Assembly (NCBI GenBank): GCA_947501105.1
Contig: CANMUP010000006.1
Coordinates: forward strand, 1-64,000
Reading direction: 5' to 3'
DNA length: 64,000 nt
Origin: an uncultured Flaviramulus sp.
GTDB lineage: Bacteria > Bacteroidota > Bacteroidia > Flavobacteriales > Flavobacteriaceae
Below, piece by piece: positions 24,685 through 33,980 of this stretch (positions are counted from its first letter, which is position 1; each line of letters begins with the position of its first letter). The notes under the pieces were generated by a model that was given only the letters and a program-made list of their open reading frames with translations, was not told where the DNA came from and made no database searches. A program made the position numbers and the translations under genes.

Positions 24685-24721
24685 AGCAAGATTGGAAACA
24701 CATTTATATCAGTTTAGAAAT
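24685..24721 (+). promoter_or_regulatory. 37-bp motif, copy 1 (upstream of the serine hydrolase gene)
   Basis: It begins AGCAAGATTGGAAA and continues with ATTTATAT and AGTTTA blocks. It matches copy 2 at 27562-27598 at 32 of 37 positions. It starts 103 bp upstream of the hydrolase ATG at 24582 and lies beyond the 3' end of the cyd operon. Its asymmetry and length suit an AraC-family site. Confidence 0.6.
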
Positions 24722-24749
24722 GCATTAAGATCTTTTATGAAGAGAAAGG

Positions 24750-25046
24750 TTACTTATTAAATTTAGTTTTTAATTTATAACTTAAGAATACTGCTATAGC
24801 ACCCCCAAAAAAAGACACCAACATATTAATAACAAACAGCAACATATTTACACTGCCTGATTGCATTATAGCTTGTGGATTAAAACCTAAGCGCCCAAAA
24901 ACCTTAATGAAAAGAATACTGCCAAAAACGCCAGCAATAGTATTACCAATAACACCAGAAGAATAGCTTTTAAAAAGAAAACCAAAACTGAGTCCTCCTA
25001 GGATACCAATAAAAACACTAATTAAAGAAATTAAGGTGTCTGTCAT
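24750..25046 (-). CDS. Small integral membrane protein in the cyd operon
   Basis: A 98-residue protein with three predicted membrane helices: near residues 5-27 (rich in Gly), 31-52 and 66-92. It ends with a basic tail, KLKTKFNK. I recognise no named family. It starts 12 bp after cydB on the same strand, so it is very likely co-transcribed with cydAB. It is larger than the usual one-helix CydX/CydS subunits, so it may be an accessory protein of the bd oxidase or an unrelated passenger. Confidence 0.75.
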   Translation of the reverse strand: MTDTLISLISVFIGILGGLSFGFLFKSYSSGVIGNTIAGVFGSILFIKVFGRLGFNPQAIMQSGSVNMLLFVINMLVSFFGGAIAVFLSYKLKTKFNK

Positions 25047-25058
25047 AAACTTAAAGCT

Positions 25059-26132
25059 TTAATGACCATAATCCATGTGGTCAATCTTACCTCCCATTAT
25101 TCTTTTTTGAACAATCATATATACAAAAAGAAGAATAAAGCCAATAATACCCCAACCCAAAGCTACCGACAAACCATAATCTGAGGCTGCTGTATTGTAT
25201 ATAGATAGTGGTTCGTTTACATCATTTACAGAAGGCAATAAAATGGGGAACAAAGAGGCCAATGATGATGAAATACCACCAACTATCAATAAGGTTGAAC
25301 ACACAAAACCATAGCTATCTTTCTTGAATTTATGAATGAAAAACAGTCCAGTTAACCCTGTAATATAGAGTAAGGGAAAGAATAATAAATACGGCTTTTC
25401 AACAAAATTATTTAGCGCATCTGGGTTTACTATTTGCCAGCAAATTACAGATACTATAGTCAATACCAATAAGGCACAATTTAACTTGAATATTACTTTT
25501 TTTAATTTCCCGTTTATAGACGAATTGGTTTTGATAATAACCCAATTAGCCCCATGAATGGCTAGTGTAACCACACTTATTAAACCAATAATAATGGTGA
25601 ACCAATCTATAACTCCAGGATGCTCGGTTAATGGACTAAAATTTGAATTCCATAAGGGTAAGAAAAAGAAATGTCCTTCGTAAGTTGAAATACCATCTTT
25701 TACACCTCCTAAATTAACACCTCTAACAATATTACCCAATGCTATACCAAAAAATAAGGCTAATAATAAACTAGAAACGCCAAAGGATTTATCCCAAATA
25801 TCTTTCCACATTTGATAATTAAATTGACTTCTAAATTCTAAACCTATAGCTCGAAAAATAATTAACCATAACACCAAAATTAATGGCAGGTAAAATCCGC
25901 TAAATACTGATGCATAAAACGTAGGGAACGCCATAAATAACATACCGCCAGCAGCAACTAGCCAAACTTCGTTTGAATCCCAAAATAACCCTGCAGACTT
26001 AGCAATAACTTCTTTATCTTTTTCAGATTTTGCAAAAAACAAATGGATGATACCTGTACCAAAATCATAACCATCCAACACAAAAAACATAGCTAAAACA
26101 ACTGCTATAATTAAAAACCAAAATATTTCCAT
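25059..26132 (-). CDS. cydB: Cytochrome bd ubiquinol/menaquinol oxidase subunit II
   Basis: A 357-residue membrane protein with about eight to nine predicted helices. The N-terminus FVLDGYDFGTG and the segment GLFWDSNEVWLVAAGGMLFMAFP are CydB signatures. It forms the oxidase with CydA in the inner membrane, reducing O2 at high affinity; menaquinol is the likely donor, given menD and menF in this window. It starts 3 bp after cydA. Confidence 0.96.
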   Translation of the reverse strand: MEIFWFLIIAVVLAMFFVLDGYDFGTGIIHLFFAKSEKDKEVIAKSAGLFWDSNEVWLVAAGGMLFMAFPTFYASVFSGFYLPLILVLWLIIFRAIGLEFRSQFNYQMWKDIWDKSFGVSSLLLALFFGIALGNIVRGVNLGGVKDGISTYEGHFFFLPLWNSNFSPLTEHPGVIDWFTIIIGLISVVTLAIHGANWVIIKTNSSINGKLKKVIFKLNCALLVLTIVSVICWQIVNPDALNNFVEKPYLLFFPLLYITGLTGLFFIHKFKKDSYGFVCSTLLIVGGISSSLASLFPILLPSVNDVNEPLSIYNTAASDYGLSVALGWGIIGFILLFVYMIVQKRIMGGKIDHMDYGH

Positions 26133-26135
26133 AAT

Positions 26136-27467
26136 TTAATGTGTTTGATGTTTTGGCCCTTGATGAATAGCTTTTCCAACGAGTACTAAAAATAATAACC
26201 CCAGAAGCATATATAGTGCAACAAAACCTAGTAATGTAAATAATGTATTTCCTGAAGACACTGTTGGCGATACACCATCTACAGTTTTTAATAAGCCATA
26301 AACTAAATAGGGCTGTCTTCCTAATTCGGCAACATACCACCCCGTAATATTAGCAATATATGGGAACGGAACTAAAAACATAATGATCCATAACAATGGC
26401 TTGATGGTATACAATTTTTTTCGCCATAAAAAGAATCCTGCTAAACCCATGATACCTATAAAAATAGTACCTAAACCAACCATAATATGATACGAATAAT
26501 AAAGCGCTGGAATATTATCGGGTAATTCATCTTCTTCAAAATGATCCATACCTACTATTTGTTTATCCCAATCTTGGTAGGTTAAAAAACTAAGGATATT
26601 TGGTACAGCAATTTTGTTATCTAATTTTTTTTCAACCATATTGGGTTGCCCTACAAGTACTATCTCTGCTCCAGCTTCTTCAGTTTCAAAAATGCCTTCC
26701 ATAGCAGCAAATGATGCGGGTTGGTATTTTGCTACGTTTTTAGCATTCCAATCTCCTGTTGGAAATGCCACAAGCAAACTAGAAATAAGACCAAAAATAA
26801 CACCTGTTTTTAAAAACAATTTTCCGTATTCTATATTTTTTTGTCTCAAAATATAAAACGCTCCGATGCTAGCTACAACAAACGATGATGTAACTACAGA
26901 CGCTAACTGATTGTGTAAAAAAGCGGGTAGCAACCATGGATTAGTAAATAGTGCTGAAAAATTTTCTAACACATATTTACCATTATCTAAAATCTCATAA
27001 CCAACGGGGTGTTGCATCCAAGCGTTAGTAGCCAATATAAACCAGCCGCTTGCCCATGAACCCAAAAACACTAAAAAACCGGTAAGAAAATGTAATTTCT
27101 GTCCCATTAGTTTTTCACCAAAAATAAAGAGTGCCAAAAACGAAGATTCTAAGAAAAAGGAAAACATGCCTTCCATGGCCAACGTTTGTCCTATAATACC
27201 TCCTGTAAGTTCTGAAAACTTTGCCCAATTAGTACCAAATTGAAATTCCATAGGAATCCCTGTTATAACTCCCATGGTAAAATTAATAGCAAAAATTTTC
27301 ATTAAAAACTTTGCGGCGTCATTATACTTTTCTACTTTTTTTCTTAAATACAGCCCTTTATAAAAAACTATAATCAGAGATAATCCCATGGTTAATTGGG
27401 GGAAAATGTAGTGGAACGTGATAGTAAATGCAAACTGCAGCCTATCATAAAATATCATATCTTCCAT
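26136..27467 (-). CDS. cydA: Cytochrome bd oxidase subunit I
   Basis: A 443-residue membrane protein, shorter than the E. coli form, consistent with the short Q-loop subfamily. Haem ligand regions are visible: TFHYIFP (His for b595-type haem), FLHNQLAS (His for b558) and the conserved acids in MEGMFSFFLESSF. The C-terminal signature reads GRQPYLVYG, with Tyr in place of the usual Trp of GRQPW. The ATG follows a -7 box by 4 nt. It is divergent from an AraC/GyrI regulator that may control it. Confidence 0.96.
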   Translation of the reverse strand: MEDMIFYDRLQFAFTITFHYIFPQLTMGLSLIIVFYKGLYLRKKVEKYNDAAKFLMKIFAINFTMGVITGIPMEFQFGTNWAKFSELTGGIIGQTLAMEGMFSFFLESSFLALFIFGEKLMGQKLHFLTGFLVFLGSWASGWFILATNAWMQHPVGYEILDNGKYVLENFSALFTNPWLLPAFLHNQLASVVTSSFVVASIGAFYILRQKNIEYGKLFLKTGVIFGLISSLLVAFPTGDWNAKNVAKYQPASFAAMEGIFETEEAGAEIVLVGQPNMVEKKLDNKIAVPNILSFLTYQDWDKQIVGMDHFEEDELPDNIPALYYSYHIMVGLGTIFIGIMGLAGFFLWRKKLYTIKPLLWIIMFLVPFPYIANITGWYVAELGRQPYLVYGLLKTVDGVSPTVSSGNTLFTLLGFVALYMLLGLLFLVLVGKAIHQGPKHQTH

Positions 27468-27471
27468 AGTT

Positions 27472-27479
27472 CAAATTTA
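27472..27479 (-). promoter_or_regulatory. -7 box of cydA
   Basis: TAAATTTG on the minus strand fits TAnnTTTG, and only 4 nt separate it from the cydA ATG. This suggests a leaderless mRNA. Confidence 0.55.
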
Positions 27480-27561
27480 TGAAAAGATTTATTGAATTTT
27501 GATTAAAGCTTATACCAATTTAGCTTGTTTTATCATCACTTATAAACAAAAAAATAAATTC

Positions 27562-27598
27562 AGCAAGATTGGAAAAGTATTTATATTAGTTTACAAAT
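27562..27598 (+). promoter_or_regulatory. 37-bp motif, copy 2 (between cydA and the AraC gene)
   Basis: 32 of 37 positions are identical to the copy at 24685-24721. It ends at the first base of the AraC -7 box (27598-27605) and starts 95 bp upstream of the cydA ATG. The position covers the -33 region of the AraC promoter, as expected for autoregulation. Confidence 0.6.
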
Positions 27599-27605
27599 AT
27601 ATTTG
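27598..27605 (+). promoter_or_regulatory. -7 box of the AraC-family gene
   Basis: TATATTTG matches TAnnTTTG and lies 18 nt before the ATG at 27624. The preceding 37-bp motif occupies the place of the -33 element. Confidence 0.55.
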
Positions 27606-27623
27606 TGGTATTAATACAAAACA

Positions 27624-28484
27624 ATGAAACCAAAACAAAGTAACAAAGCCTTTTACGACGAGAAACTAAATGTAATTATTGAGTACATTAATAATAATTT
27701 GGATAGTAAAATTGACGTAAAAACGCTAGCTGAGATCTCACATTTTTCACCGTTTCATTTTCATCGTATTAGTAGAGCTCTTTTAGGCGAACCCATTGGT
27801 GCATACATTTCTAGAACGCGACTAGAAACGGCTGCAAAAATGATTCGATACTCCACTTTAAACATTGAAGCCATTGCCTATAATGTTGGTTTTGAAACAC
27901 CATCATCATTATCAAAAGCTTTTAAAATTCATTTTGGAATATCGCCTACAGAGTATCGAAAAAATAAATTATTCAATTTTAAAAAAACGAACATTATGAA
28001 TGCCACATTAAATATTAAAAAACCAAAAATTCAAGATATTGAAGATAAGCAGTGCTTGTATTACCGTATGCAAGGCTCCTACCAAACCCTAGACTATGCA
28101 GGTGCATGGAAAAAACTTTGGGAGCAAGTAAAAGCACAAAAATTATTTACTAAAGGCATACAGCATTTTGGATTACCGCATGACGACCCAAAAGTAACTG
28201 ACGAAGATAAAATAAGATACGACGCTTGTTTAATTATTCATAAAGATGCTAAACCAGATGGAGGTATTGGCATAAAAACCCTAAGCGGTGGTAAATTTGC
28301 TGTGTTTTTATATCAAGGATCGTATAAATATTTTGCCGATGTTTATAATTATATTTTTAACGAATGGCTTTTAAATACTGATTACGAACTAAGAGACGAA
28401 CCTGTTAGAGAGCGTTACATTAGTAATCCGGAGCGTGTTGCAGAAGAGAAGCTTAAAACAGAGTTTTATATTCCTATTAAATAG
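27624..28484 (+). CDS. AraC-family regulator with GyrI-like effector domain
   Basis: A 286-residue protein. Residues about 12-113 are the two-HTH AraC DNA-binding domain (KIDVKTLAEISHFSPFHFHR and NVGFETPSSLSKAFKIHFG, SPTEYR). Residues about 130-286 are a GyrI-like/BmrR-type small-molecule domain (CLYYRMQGSYQTL, GIGIKTLSGGKFAVFLYQGS and a terminal TEFYIPIK). This order is typical of SbmC/Rob-like multidrug-responsive regulators. It is divergent from cydAB and carries a likely binding motif in its own promoter. Confidence 0.92.
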   Translation: MKPKQSNKAFYDEKLNVIIEYINNNLDSKIDVKTLAEISHFSPFHFHRISRALLGEPIGAYISRTRLETAAKMIRYSTLNIEAIAYNVGFETPSSLSKAFKIHFGISPTEYRKNKLFNFKKTNIMNATLNIKKPKIQDIEDKQCLYYRMQGSYQTLDYAGAWKKLWEQVKAQKLFTKGIQHFGLPHDDPKVTDEDKIRYDACLIIHKDAKPDGGIGIKTLSGGKFAVFLYQGSYKYFADVYNYIFNEWLLNTDYELRDEPVRERYISNPERVAEEKLKTEFYIPIK

Positions 28485-28541
28485 TCTTGCTAGTGTATTT
28501 TTGATTAAAAACGTTACTTTAGAGGCTTATTTATCAAAAAT

Positions 28542-29720
28542 ATGAATAGAGGAAGAATAGCATCAATAGACATTCTGAGAGCAATCACCATGGTTTTAAT
28601 GATATGGGTAAACGATTTTTGGACCCTTACTAATGTTCCAAAATGGTTACAACATGCATCGGCCACAGAAGATTATCTAGGGTTTTCGGATGTTATTTTT
28701 CCTCTCTTTTTATTTATTGTTGGACTTAGTATTCCTTTTGCCATAAAGCAACGGCAAAACAAAGGAGACAGCAAAGTATCTATCTCAAAACATATTATAA
28801 TTAGGTCTGTATCGCTTTTAATAATTGGTGTTTATATGGTGAATTACCCAAGCGCCCATGAAAGCTTGGGCATTGGAAAATACTGGTGGTGCATTCTTAT
28901 GGCATTAGGTGTTGTTCTCATTTGGATGCATTGGAAGAAAAGCCCCATACCAAAAAAATGGCATCCTTTTTTGCAAGGGATTGGTGTTTTAATTCTCATT
29001 TATTTAGCTGTTATTTATAAAGGTGGCCCGAATGGAGATATTTTGATGAAAACCAAATGGTGGGGCATTTTAGGGCTTATTGGATGGGCATATTTAATAA
29101 ATGCCTTGGTATATGTTTTTTCTAAAGGAAATTTATACATCATGCTAGGTTTGCTTCTTATTTTCAATACACTAGCTGTTTTAGATCATACCGATTTACT
29201 TCCTTCACTTAATGAAAATTTAAGCTTCTTATCTGTAATATACAGTGGTACAATACCTGCATTAACTACGGCAGGTATTATGGCTACTTTGCTTTATAAG
29301 AAAATATCGATCAGCCATAGTAAATGGACATTTATGGTGCTTACTATTATTGGGGTTATTTTTATTAGTTATGGATTATTAACACGGCCTATTTGGGGGA
29401 TTTCTAAAATACAAGGCACACCATCATGGGTAGCCATATGCTCTGGTATTGGTTTTATTTCTTTTGCTATTTTATACTTTATTGCAGATATAAAAAAACA
29501 GGTGGATTGGGCTAAAATTATTGCTCCAGCAGGAACTGCAACACTTACTTGTTACCTGATTCCTTATTTTGCGTATCCATTAAGAAACATTACTGGCATT
29601 AGGCTTCCTGAGTCTTTAAACATAGGCATAATTGGACTTATTGGGTCTTTTATTTTTGCTTTACTCGTCGTTATTTTTACAGGTTGGATGGAGAAAAAAG
29701 GTTATAAATTGAAACTTTAA
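28542..29720 (+). CDS. HGSNAT-like acyltransferase membrane protein (DUF5009)
   Basis: A 392-residue protein with about ten predicted membrane helices. The opening RIASIDILRAITMVLMIWVN, with FSDVIFPLFLFIVGLSIPFA, is the hallmark of the heparan-alpha-glucosaminide N-acetyltransferase-like (DUF5009/YeiB-related) family. Members are thought to transfer acyl groups across the membrane to sugars. It is a single gene 57 bp after the AraC gene. Confidence 0.88.
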   Translation: MNRGRIASIDILRAITMVLMIWVNDFWTLTNVPKWLQHASATEDYLGFSDVIFPLFLFIVGLSIPFAIKQRQNKGDSKVSISKHIIIRSVSLLIIGVYMVNYPSAHESLGIGKYWWCILMALGVVLIWMHWKKSPIPKKWHPFLQGIGVLILIYLAVIYKGGPNGDILMKTKWWGILGLIGWAYLINALVYVFSKGNLYIMLGLLLIFNTLAVLDHTDLLPSLNENLSFLSVIYSGTIPALTTAGIMATLLYKKISISHSKWTFMVLTIIGVIFISYGLLTRPIWGISKIQGTPSWVAICSGIGFISFAILYFIADIKKQVDWAKIIAPAGTATLTCYLIPYFAYPLRNITGIRLPESLNIGIIGLIGSFIFALLVVIFTGWMEKKGYKLKL

Positions 29721-29840
29721 CTTGCCAATGAAAGCTTCTATTTCACACAAGAAATTTGTAAAAACGCAGGTTTATTTCACCTAAAATAAATTTGTGAGTA
29801 AAATCGAAACCATTACATTTACTTACAAAACAATTTATTT

Positions 29841-31901
29841 ATGAGGAACCAATTATTATGCCTACTAATTGCTTTTAGCTTTTCTACAAACCTTTTTTCT
29901 CAAATAACAAAAGAAACTAAACCTTCATGGGTAAATGATATTAGCTATTCCAAATCTGAGATAGATATAAATGAGGTTACGCAAGGAACGCATATTCTCC
30001 TTTTCGATCATCAAATAAATGCTCCAAAAGAAACTGTTTTTAATAGATTAACTACAAAAATTACAGACAATGTTGGTATACAAAATGCCTCAACAATAAA
30101 TGTAAGTTATGATCCTACTTATCAAACTTTAAAGTTTCATAAAATAAATATTATTAGAAATGGTGAGGTTATAGATAAGCTAGATGTTTCAAACATTCAA
30201 GAAATGAGGCGCGAATTAAATGCCGAAAATTTCTTGTATGATGGCTCACTCTCGGCGGTAATGAATATTTCTGATGTAAGAACAGATGATATCATAGATT
30301 ATTCATATTCAATAAAGGGCTTTAACCCAATACATAATAATATTTTCTCAGGTAACTTTTATTTGAATGATACTGAATCTGTAGGGAAAATAAATATTAG
30401 CATATTATCTATAAACAAATTAAAATATAAACTATTTAATACGTCTATCGAACCTGTAATTTCTAAAGAAAACAACCTTTACAAGTATAGTTGGGAAGTT
30501 AAAAATACCAAAAAACTCGATTATGAAGAATATACTCCAGCTTGGAAACTTGTTTATGAATCTGTTTTTGTTAGCCAATTCAACTCTTGGAAAGAGGTTA
30601 TAGATTGGGGTGTAAACGTTTATAAAGTAAATGAAAAAGTTGATTCGAAATTGCAAGCCAAAATAGACGAAATCAATTCTAAATACGAAACTAGCGGAGA
30701 TAAAATAAGGTCAACCTTAGACTTTGTTCAAGATGAAATTAGGTATTTAGGTTTGGAATCTGGAATTGGTAGTTATAAACCTTTTTTACCAAACCAAGTC
30801 TTTAACCAACGCTTTGGAGATTGTAAAGACAAGAGCTTACTAATGGCAACAATGCTTAATAAAATGAACATTGAAGCCTACCCAATGCTAGTAAATACCT
30901 CGCTAAAGCATACCATAAAAGATTTATTACCATCTCCAAAGTTTTTTGATCATTGTGTTATAAAAGTACATGATGGGGATAGGAAATACTATTACGATCC
31001 AACAATTTCTAATCAAGGTGGAGATTATGATAGTACACATTTTCCTGACTATGGATTTGGCCTAGTAATTAAAAAAGGAAATGATGATTTTGATGAAATT
31101 AAACCTTATTCTGAAAATAAAATTGAAACTCTTGAAGAGTATACGATTGATTCTATTGGAAAAGGAGCAACATTAAAAGTGGTTACAACTTATTACGAAT
31201 CTGAGGCTGATAATATGCGTAATTTTTTTAAATATAATAGCATTAACTCTATCCAGAAAGAATATGAAAAATTCTACTCTAACTATTATTATAATGTATC
31301 ATCAGTAAAACCTCCTAATTTTGATGATAAACTACAAAGAAATATTTTTAAAGTATTTGAAGAGTACCAATTAGATAGTATTTGGCAACCTATGGTAGAA
31401 AAAGAAAAACATATAGCAGTTTCATTTACACCTGGCAGTCTTATAAATTCATTATACATTCCAACCAAAGATACAAGAGTATCAGAAGTATCTATTGCAT
31501 ATCCAATAATTAGAGAACATAAAATTAAAATTAATCTACCTACGCACTGGGGTATAGAAAATGAGAAGCTATTTGTTAATTCTCCAGGGTTTTATTATGA
31601 ATGGAAAGTAGATTATAATAGAAAACAAAAAGTAATCGACCTGTATTATTACTTAGAAACTCAAAAAGACAATATTAATAAAGAAGAATACAAACAATAT
31701 ATCCAAGATGTAAAAAAAGTAGATCAAACTACTGGATACTTCATCTATGTACCAGAAAAGTTTTCAAAATCTAAAGGAAAATCCAATAACAATTTTTTTG
31801 AAAATATAATTACTGTTTTAAAATTTTTGATGCTATTAGGTTTTATAGTAGTAATTGTTTTATTGATATTTTGGTATTCAGGTAAGAAAAAAGGAAATTA
31901 A
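29841..31901 (+). CDS. DUF3857 and transglutaminase-like secreted protein
   Basis: A 686-residue protein: signal peptide to about LFSQ, a DUF3857 beta domain (about 40-250), and a transglutaminase-like domain (about 270-400) with an intact Cys-His-Asp triad: C328 in FGDCKDKS, H371 in FDHCVI, D386 in YYDPT. A C-terminal beta region and one membrane helix follow (about 658-680, LMLLGFIVVIVLLIFWY), with a basic tail. It is probably an envelope-anchored enzyme with its catalytic part outside. Substrate unknown. A catalytically degenerate paralogue is at 51765. Confidence 0.9.
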   Translation: MRNQLLCLLIAFSFSTNLFSQITKETKPSWVNDISYSKSEIDINEVTQGTHILLFDHQINAPKETVFNRLTTKITDNVGIQNASTINVSYDPTYQTLKFHKINIIRNGEVIDKLDVSNIQEMRRELNAENFLYDGSLSAVMNISDVRTDDIIDYSYSIKGFNPIHNNIFSGNFYLNDTESVGKINISILSINKLKYKLFNTSIEPVISKENNLYKYSWEVKNTKKLDYEEYTPAWKLVYESVFVSQFNSWKEVIDWGVNVYKVNEKVDSKLQAKIDEINSKYETSGDKIRSTLDFVQDEIRYLGLESGIGSYKPFLPNQVFNQRFGDCKDKSLLMATMLNKMNIEAYPMLVNTSLKHTIKDLLPSPKFFDHCVIKVHDGDRKYYYDPTISNQGGDYDSTHFPDYGFGLVIKKGNDDFDEIKPYSENKIETLEEYTIDSIGKGATLKVVTTYYESEADNMRNFFKYNSINSIQKEYEKFYSNYYYNVSSVKPPNFDDKLQRNIFKVFEEYQLDSIWQPMVEKEKHIAVSFTPGSLINSLYIPTKDTRVSEVSIAYPIIREHKIKINLPTHWGIENEKLFVNSPGFYYEWKVDYNRKQKVIDLYYYLETQKDNINKEEYKQYIQDVKKVDQTTGYFIYVPEKFSKSKGKSNNNFFENIITVLKFLMLLGFIVVIVLLIFWYSGKKKGN

Positions 31902-32503
31902 AGGTCTTTTTGATAACGCTTTATCATAGCTTCACGAGTTTCTGGTGCATCTTTAGAACCTAATTGATCCTTTAACATTTGCCCCATCGTTGGGAATTCA
32001 TCACGATTAATTTTTGAAGACTCATCCCATAATTTAGAGCGCATTAAAGCTTTAGCGCAATGCAAAAACACTTCTTCAACAGAAATAACAATACAGCTTT
32101 TTGGAGGGTTTTTCTCTTCAGTAAATAAATTTAGATAGTCTTCATCTGTTGACAAGTAAGCATTTCCGTTAATACGCAAAGTCTCGTCTACACCTGGTAT
32201 TAAAAATAATAATCCCACTTTTCCTGTTTCAACAATATTTGATAAACTATCTACTCTATTATTGCCTTTGGAATCTGGAATAATAATTTCTGAATCGCTT
32301 ATTACTTTCACAAAACCTAAAGAACCGCCTCTAGGTGATGCATCTTGCTTTCCTTCGTTATTTGATGAAGATAAAATTAAAAAAGGGGATTCATTTATAA
32401 AGTTTATGGCATGCTTATCTAATTTAGAAAACACTTTATCTTTTGCTCTTCCACTAGCGTAGCCGTATAACTCTCTTAGTTGCTCTTCAGTTCTAATTTT
32501 CAT
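31898..32503 (-). CDS. Pyridoxamine 5'-phosphate oxidase family flavoprotein
   Basis: A 201-residue protein of the split-barrel FMN family, of the subgroup often named MSMEG_1061-like. Visible features are FINESPFLILSSSNNEGKQDASPRGG (FMN-binding barrel start), GNNRVDSLSNI and CIVISVEEVFLHCAKALMRSKLW. The last stretch is characteristic of the subgroup. The reaction is unknown; the group is not true PdxH. It overlaps the convergent DUF3857 gene by 4 bp. Confidence 0.85.
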   Translation of the reverse strand: MKIRTEEQLRELYGYASGRAKDKVFSKLDKHAINFINESPFLILSSSNNEGKQDASPRGGSLGFVKVISDSEIIIPDSKGNNRVDSLSNIVETGKVGLLFLIPGVDETLRINGNAYLSTDEDYLNLFTEEKNPPKSCIVISVEEVFLHCAKALMRSKLWDESSKINRDEFPTMGQMLKDQLGSKDAPETREAMIKRYQKDL

Positions 32504-32646
32504 ATTTCAATTATAATCAAATAATTAGCTAATTTAATTTAAATAATGGTCAATAATCAAATAAAAAGGTATTTCATCAAATATTTGCTCATGCTATAAC
32601 AAATATTAGTTACAATTATACTTAAGTAACCAAATATCAACTAAAT

Positions 32647-33003
32647 ATGAAGGCATTCGTTATAATTTTAGCAGTATTATTTACAGGTTTATGTAAAGCG
32701 CAAACTATTTCTGGAGATGATAAATTGCACTTTGGCGCTGGTGCTTTAATCTCTGCAACAACATATACAATAATTTATACTACCACTAAAAACAAAAAGA
32801 AGGCCTTTTGGTACAGTTTAGGAACTTCTGCATTAGCAGGTCTTGCAAAAGAAGTTTATGATAGTGGAAAAGAAAACAACAAGTTTGACACAGGCGAGCT
32901 AGCTGCAACAACCTTAGGAGGTCTTACTGCAAGCGCAACAATTAGTTTATTTGTTGGAAAAAACAAAAACAAAAAAGCCCAAAATGTGGCTTTAGTTAAT
33001 TAA
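32647..33003 (+). CDS. YfiM-like small envelope protein
   Basis: A 118-residue protein with an N-terminal signal peptide (to about CKAQ). The DDKLHFGAGALISA segment, GLAKEVYDS and FDTGELAATTLGGL are motifs of the YfiM/DUF2279 family of predicted small lipoproteins or periplasmic proteins. Function is unknown. A hydrophobic C-terminal part could insert in the membrane. Its 3' end overlaps the convergent NPD gene by 8 bp. Confidence 0.75.
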   Translation: MKAFVIILAVLFTGLCKAQTISGDDKLHFGAGALISATTYTIIYTTTKNKKKAFWYSLGTSALAGLAKEVYDSGKENNKFDTGELAATTLGGLTASATISLFVGKNKNKKAQNVALVN

Positions 33004-33949
33004 CTAAGCGACTAATAATATCTTTTGTTGGCAAAATTTTTGTTGTGTGTTGAATACTTGGCCCTGCTACCCAAACCGTTTTATAAGTGGCCTTAGTTGC
33101 TGCATTTTTTGTGGCATTCATTCCAATTGAAAAGCGAATCATTTTTACCCATTTTTTGAGTTTCTTATTTTTGTTTAAAACAGATTCTAACCAAGTTTGT
33201 TTAGTACCAATTTTCTGTACATAAGGTGTGTTAATAACAGTACATGGTGTACCCGAAATCCGTTCGGTCATTACTATATCATTGGCACCATAATCCACAC
33301 AAGCTTGTTTATATTCGTCTGTAACACTTGCCTCAATTGAAGCTATAAATGGGCTTCCAACCGAAACGCCTTCTGCACCATAACTTATCATTTCATCAAT
33401 ATCTGCTTTACAACCCACTCCGCCTGCAGATATAATTGGAATATTACAATTGGCAACCAACTCTTTAATTAAATTTTCTGGTGTAGCATTACCTCTATGT
33501 CCGCCAGCCTCATTATTTACGGCTATTACAGCATCTGCTCCTAAGCCTTCTACCTTTTTAGCAAATTTTAAATCAACTACATCACAAAACACTTTAATTC
33601 CTACTTTATGAGCTTGATTAATGGTTTCTTCTGGGCTACCTAAAGATGTAATAATAAAATCACAGCCTTCTTCACAAATCACACGCAACTGATCTTTATA
33701 TTTGATATTAGATTTATTCACAATAAGGTTAAAACCAAACGATCCACCTTCAATTTTATTAATATTAAGCTGCTTGATAGCCGTTCTTAACTCTTCAAGT
33801 GTTCTATAATTAAGAGCTGGAATACATCCAGCGATTCCCCCTTTCATAGCCTCAGTTACCATAGTAACATTAGATACTAAGAACATTGGTGCTTGAATAA
33901 TTGGGTGTTTAATTTTTAAAAGTTCTGTAATCTTTGTGTTCATCTTCAA
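32996..33949 (-). CDS. Nitronate monooxygenase-like FMN protein (NPD family)
   Basis: A 317-residue TIM-barrel flavoprotein. It opens with ITELLKIKHPIIQAPMFLVS, has EAGGHRGN near the active site, and IISAGGVG and GAEGVSVGSPF for phosphate binding. The family includes nitronate monooxygenase and FabK-type enoyl-ACP reductases; I favour NPD because the family-typical late segment CTVINTPYV is present and a separate enoyl reductase (fabV) lies nearby. ATGs at 33949 and 33943 are both possible. A palindromic operator lies 31 bp upstream. Confidence 0.85.
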   Translation of the reverse strand: MKMNTKITELLKIKHPIIQAPMFLVSNVTMVTEAMKGGIAGCIPALNYRTLEELRTAIKQLNINKIEGGSFGFNLIVNKSNIKYKDQLRVICEEGCDFIITSLGSPEETINQAHKVGIKVFCDVVDLKFAKKVEGLGADAVIAVNNEAGGHRGNATPENLIKELVANCNIPIISAGGVGCKADIDEMISYGAEGVSVGSPFIASIEASVTDEYKQACVDYGANDIVMTERISGTPCTVINTPYVQKIGTKQTWLESVLNKNKKLKKWVKMIRFSIGMNATKNAATKATYKTVWVAGPSIQHTTKILPTKDIISRLVN

Positions 33950-33980
33950 AAATTGATTTCAACAAATATAATCAATAATT

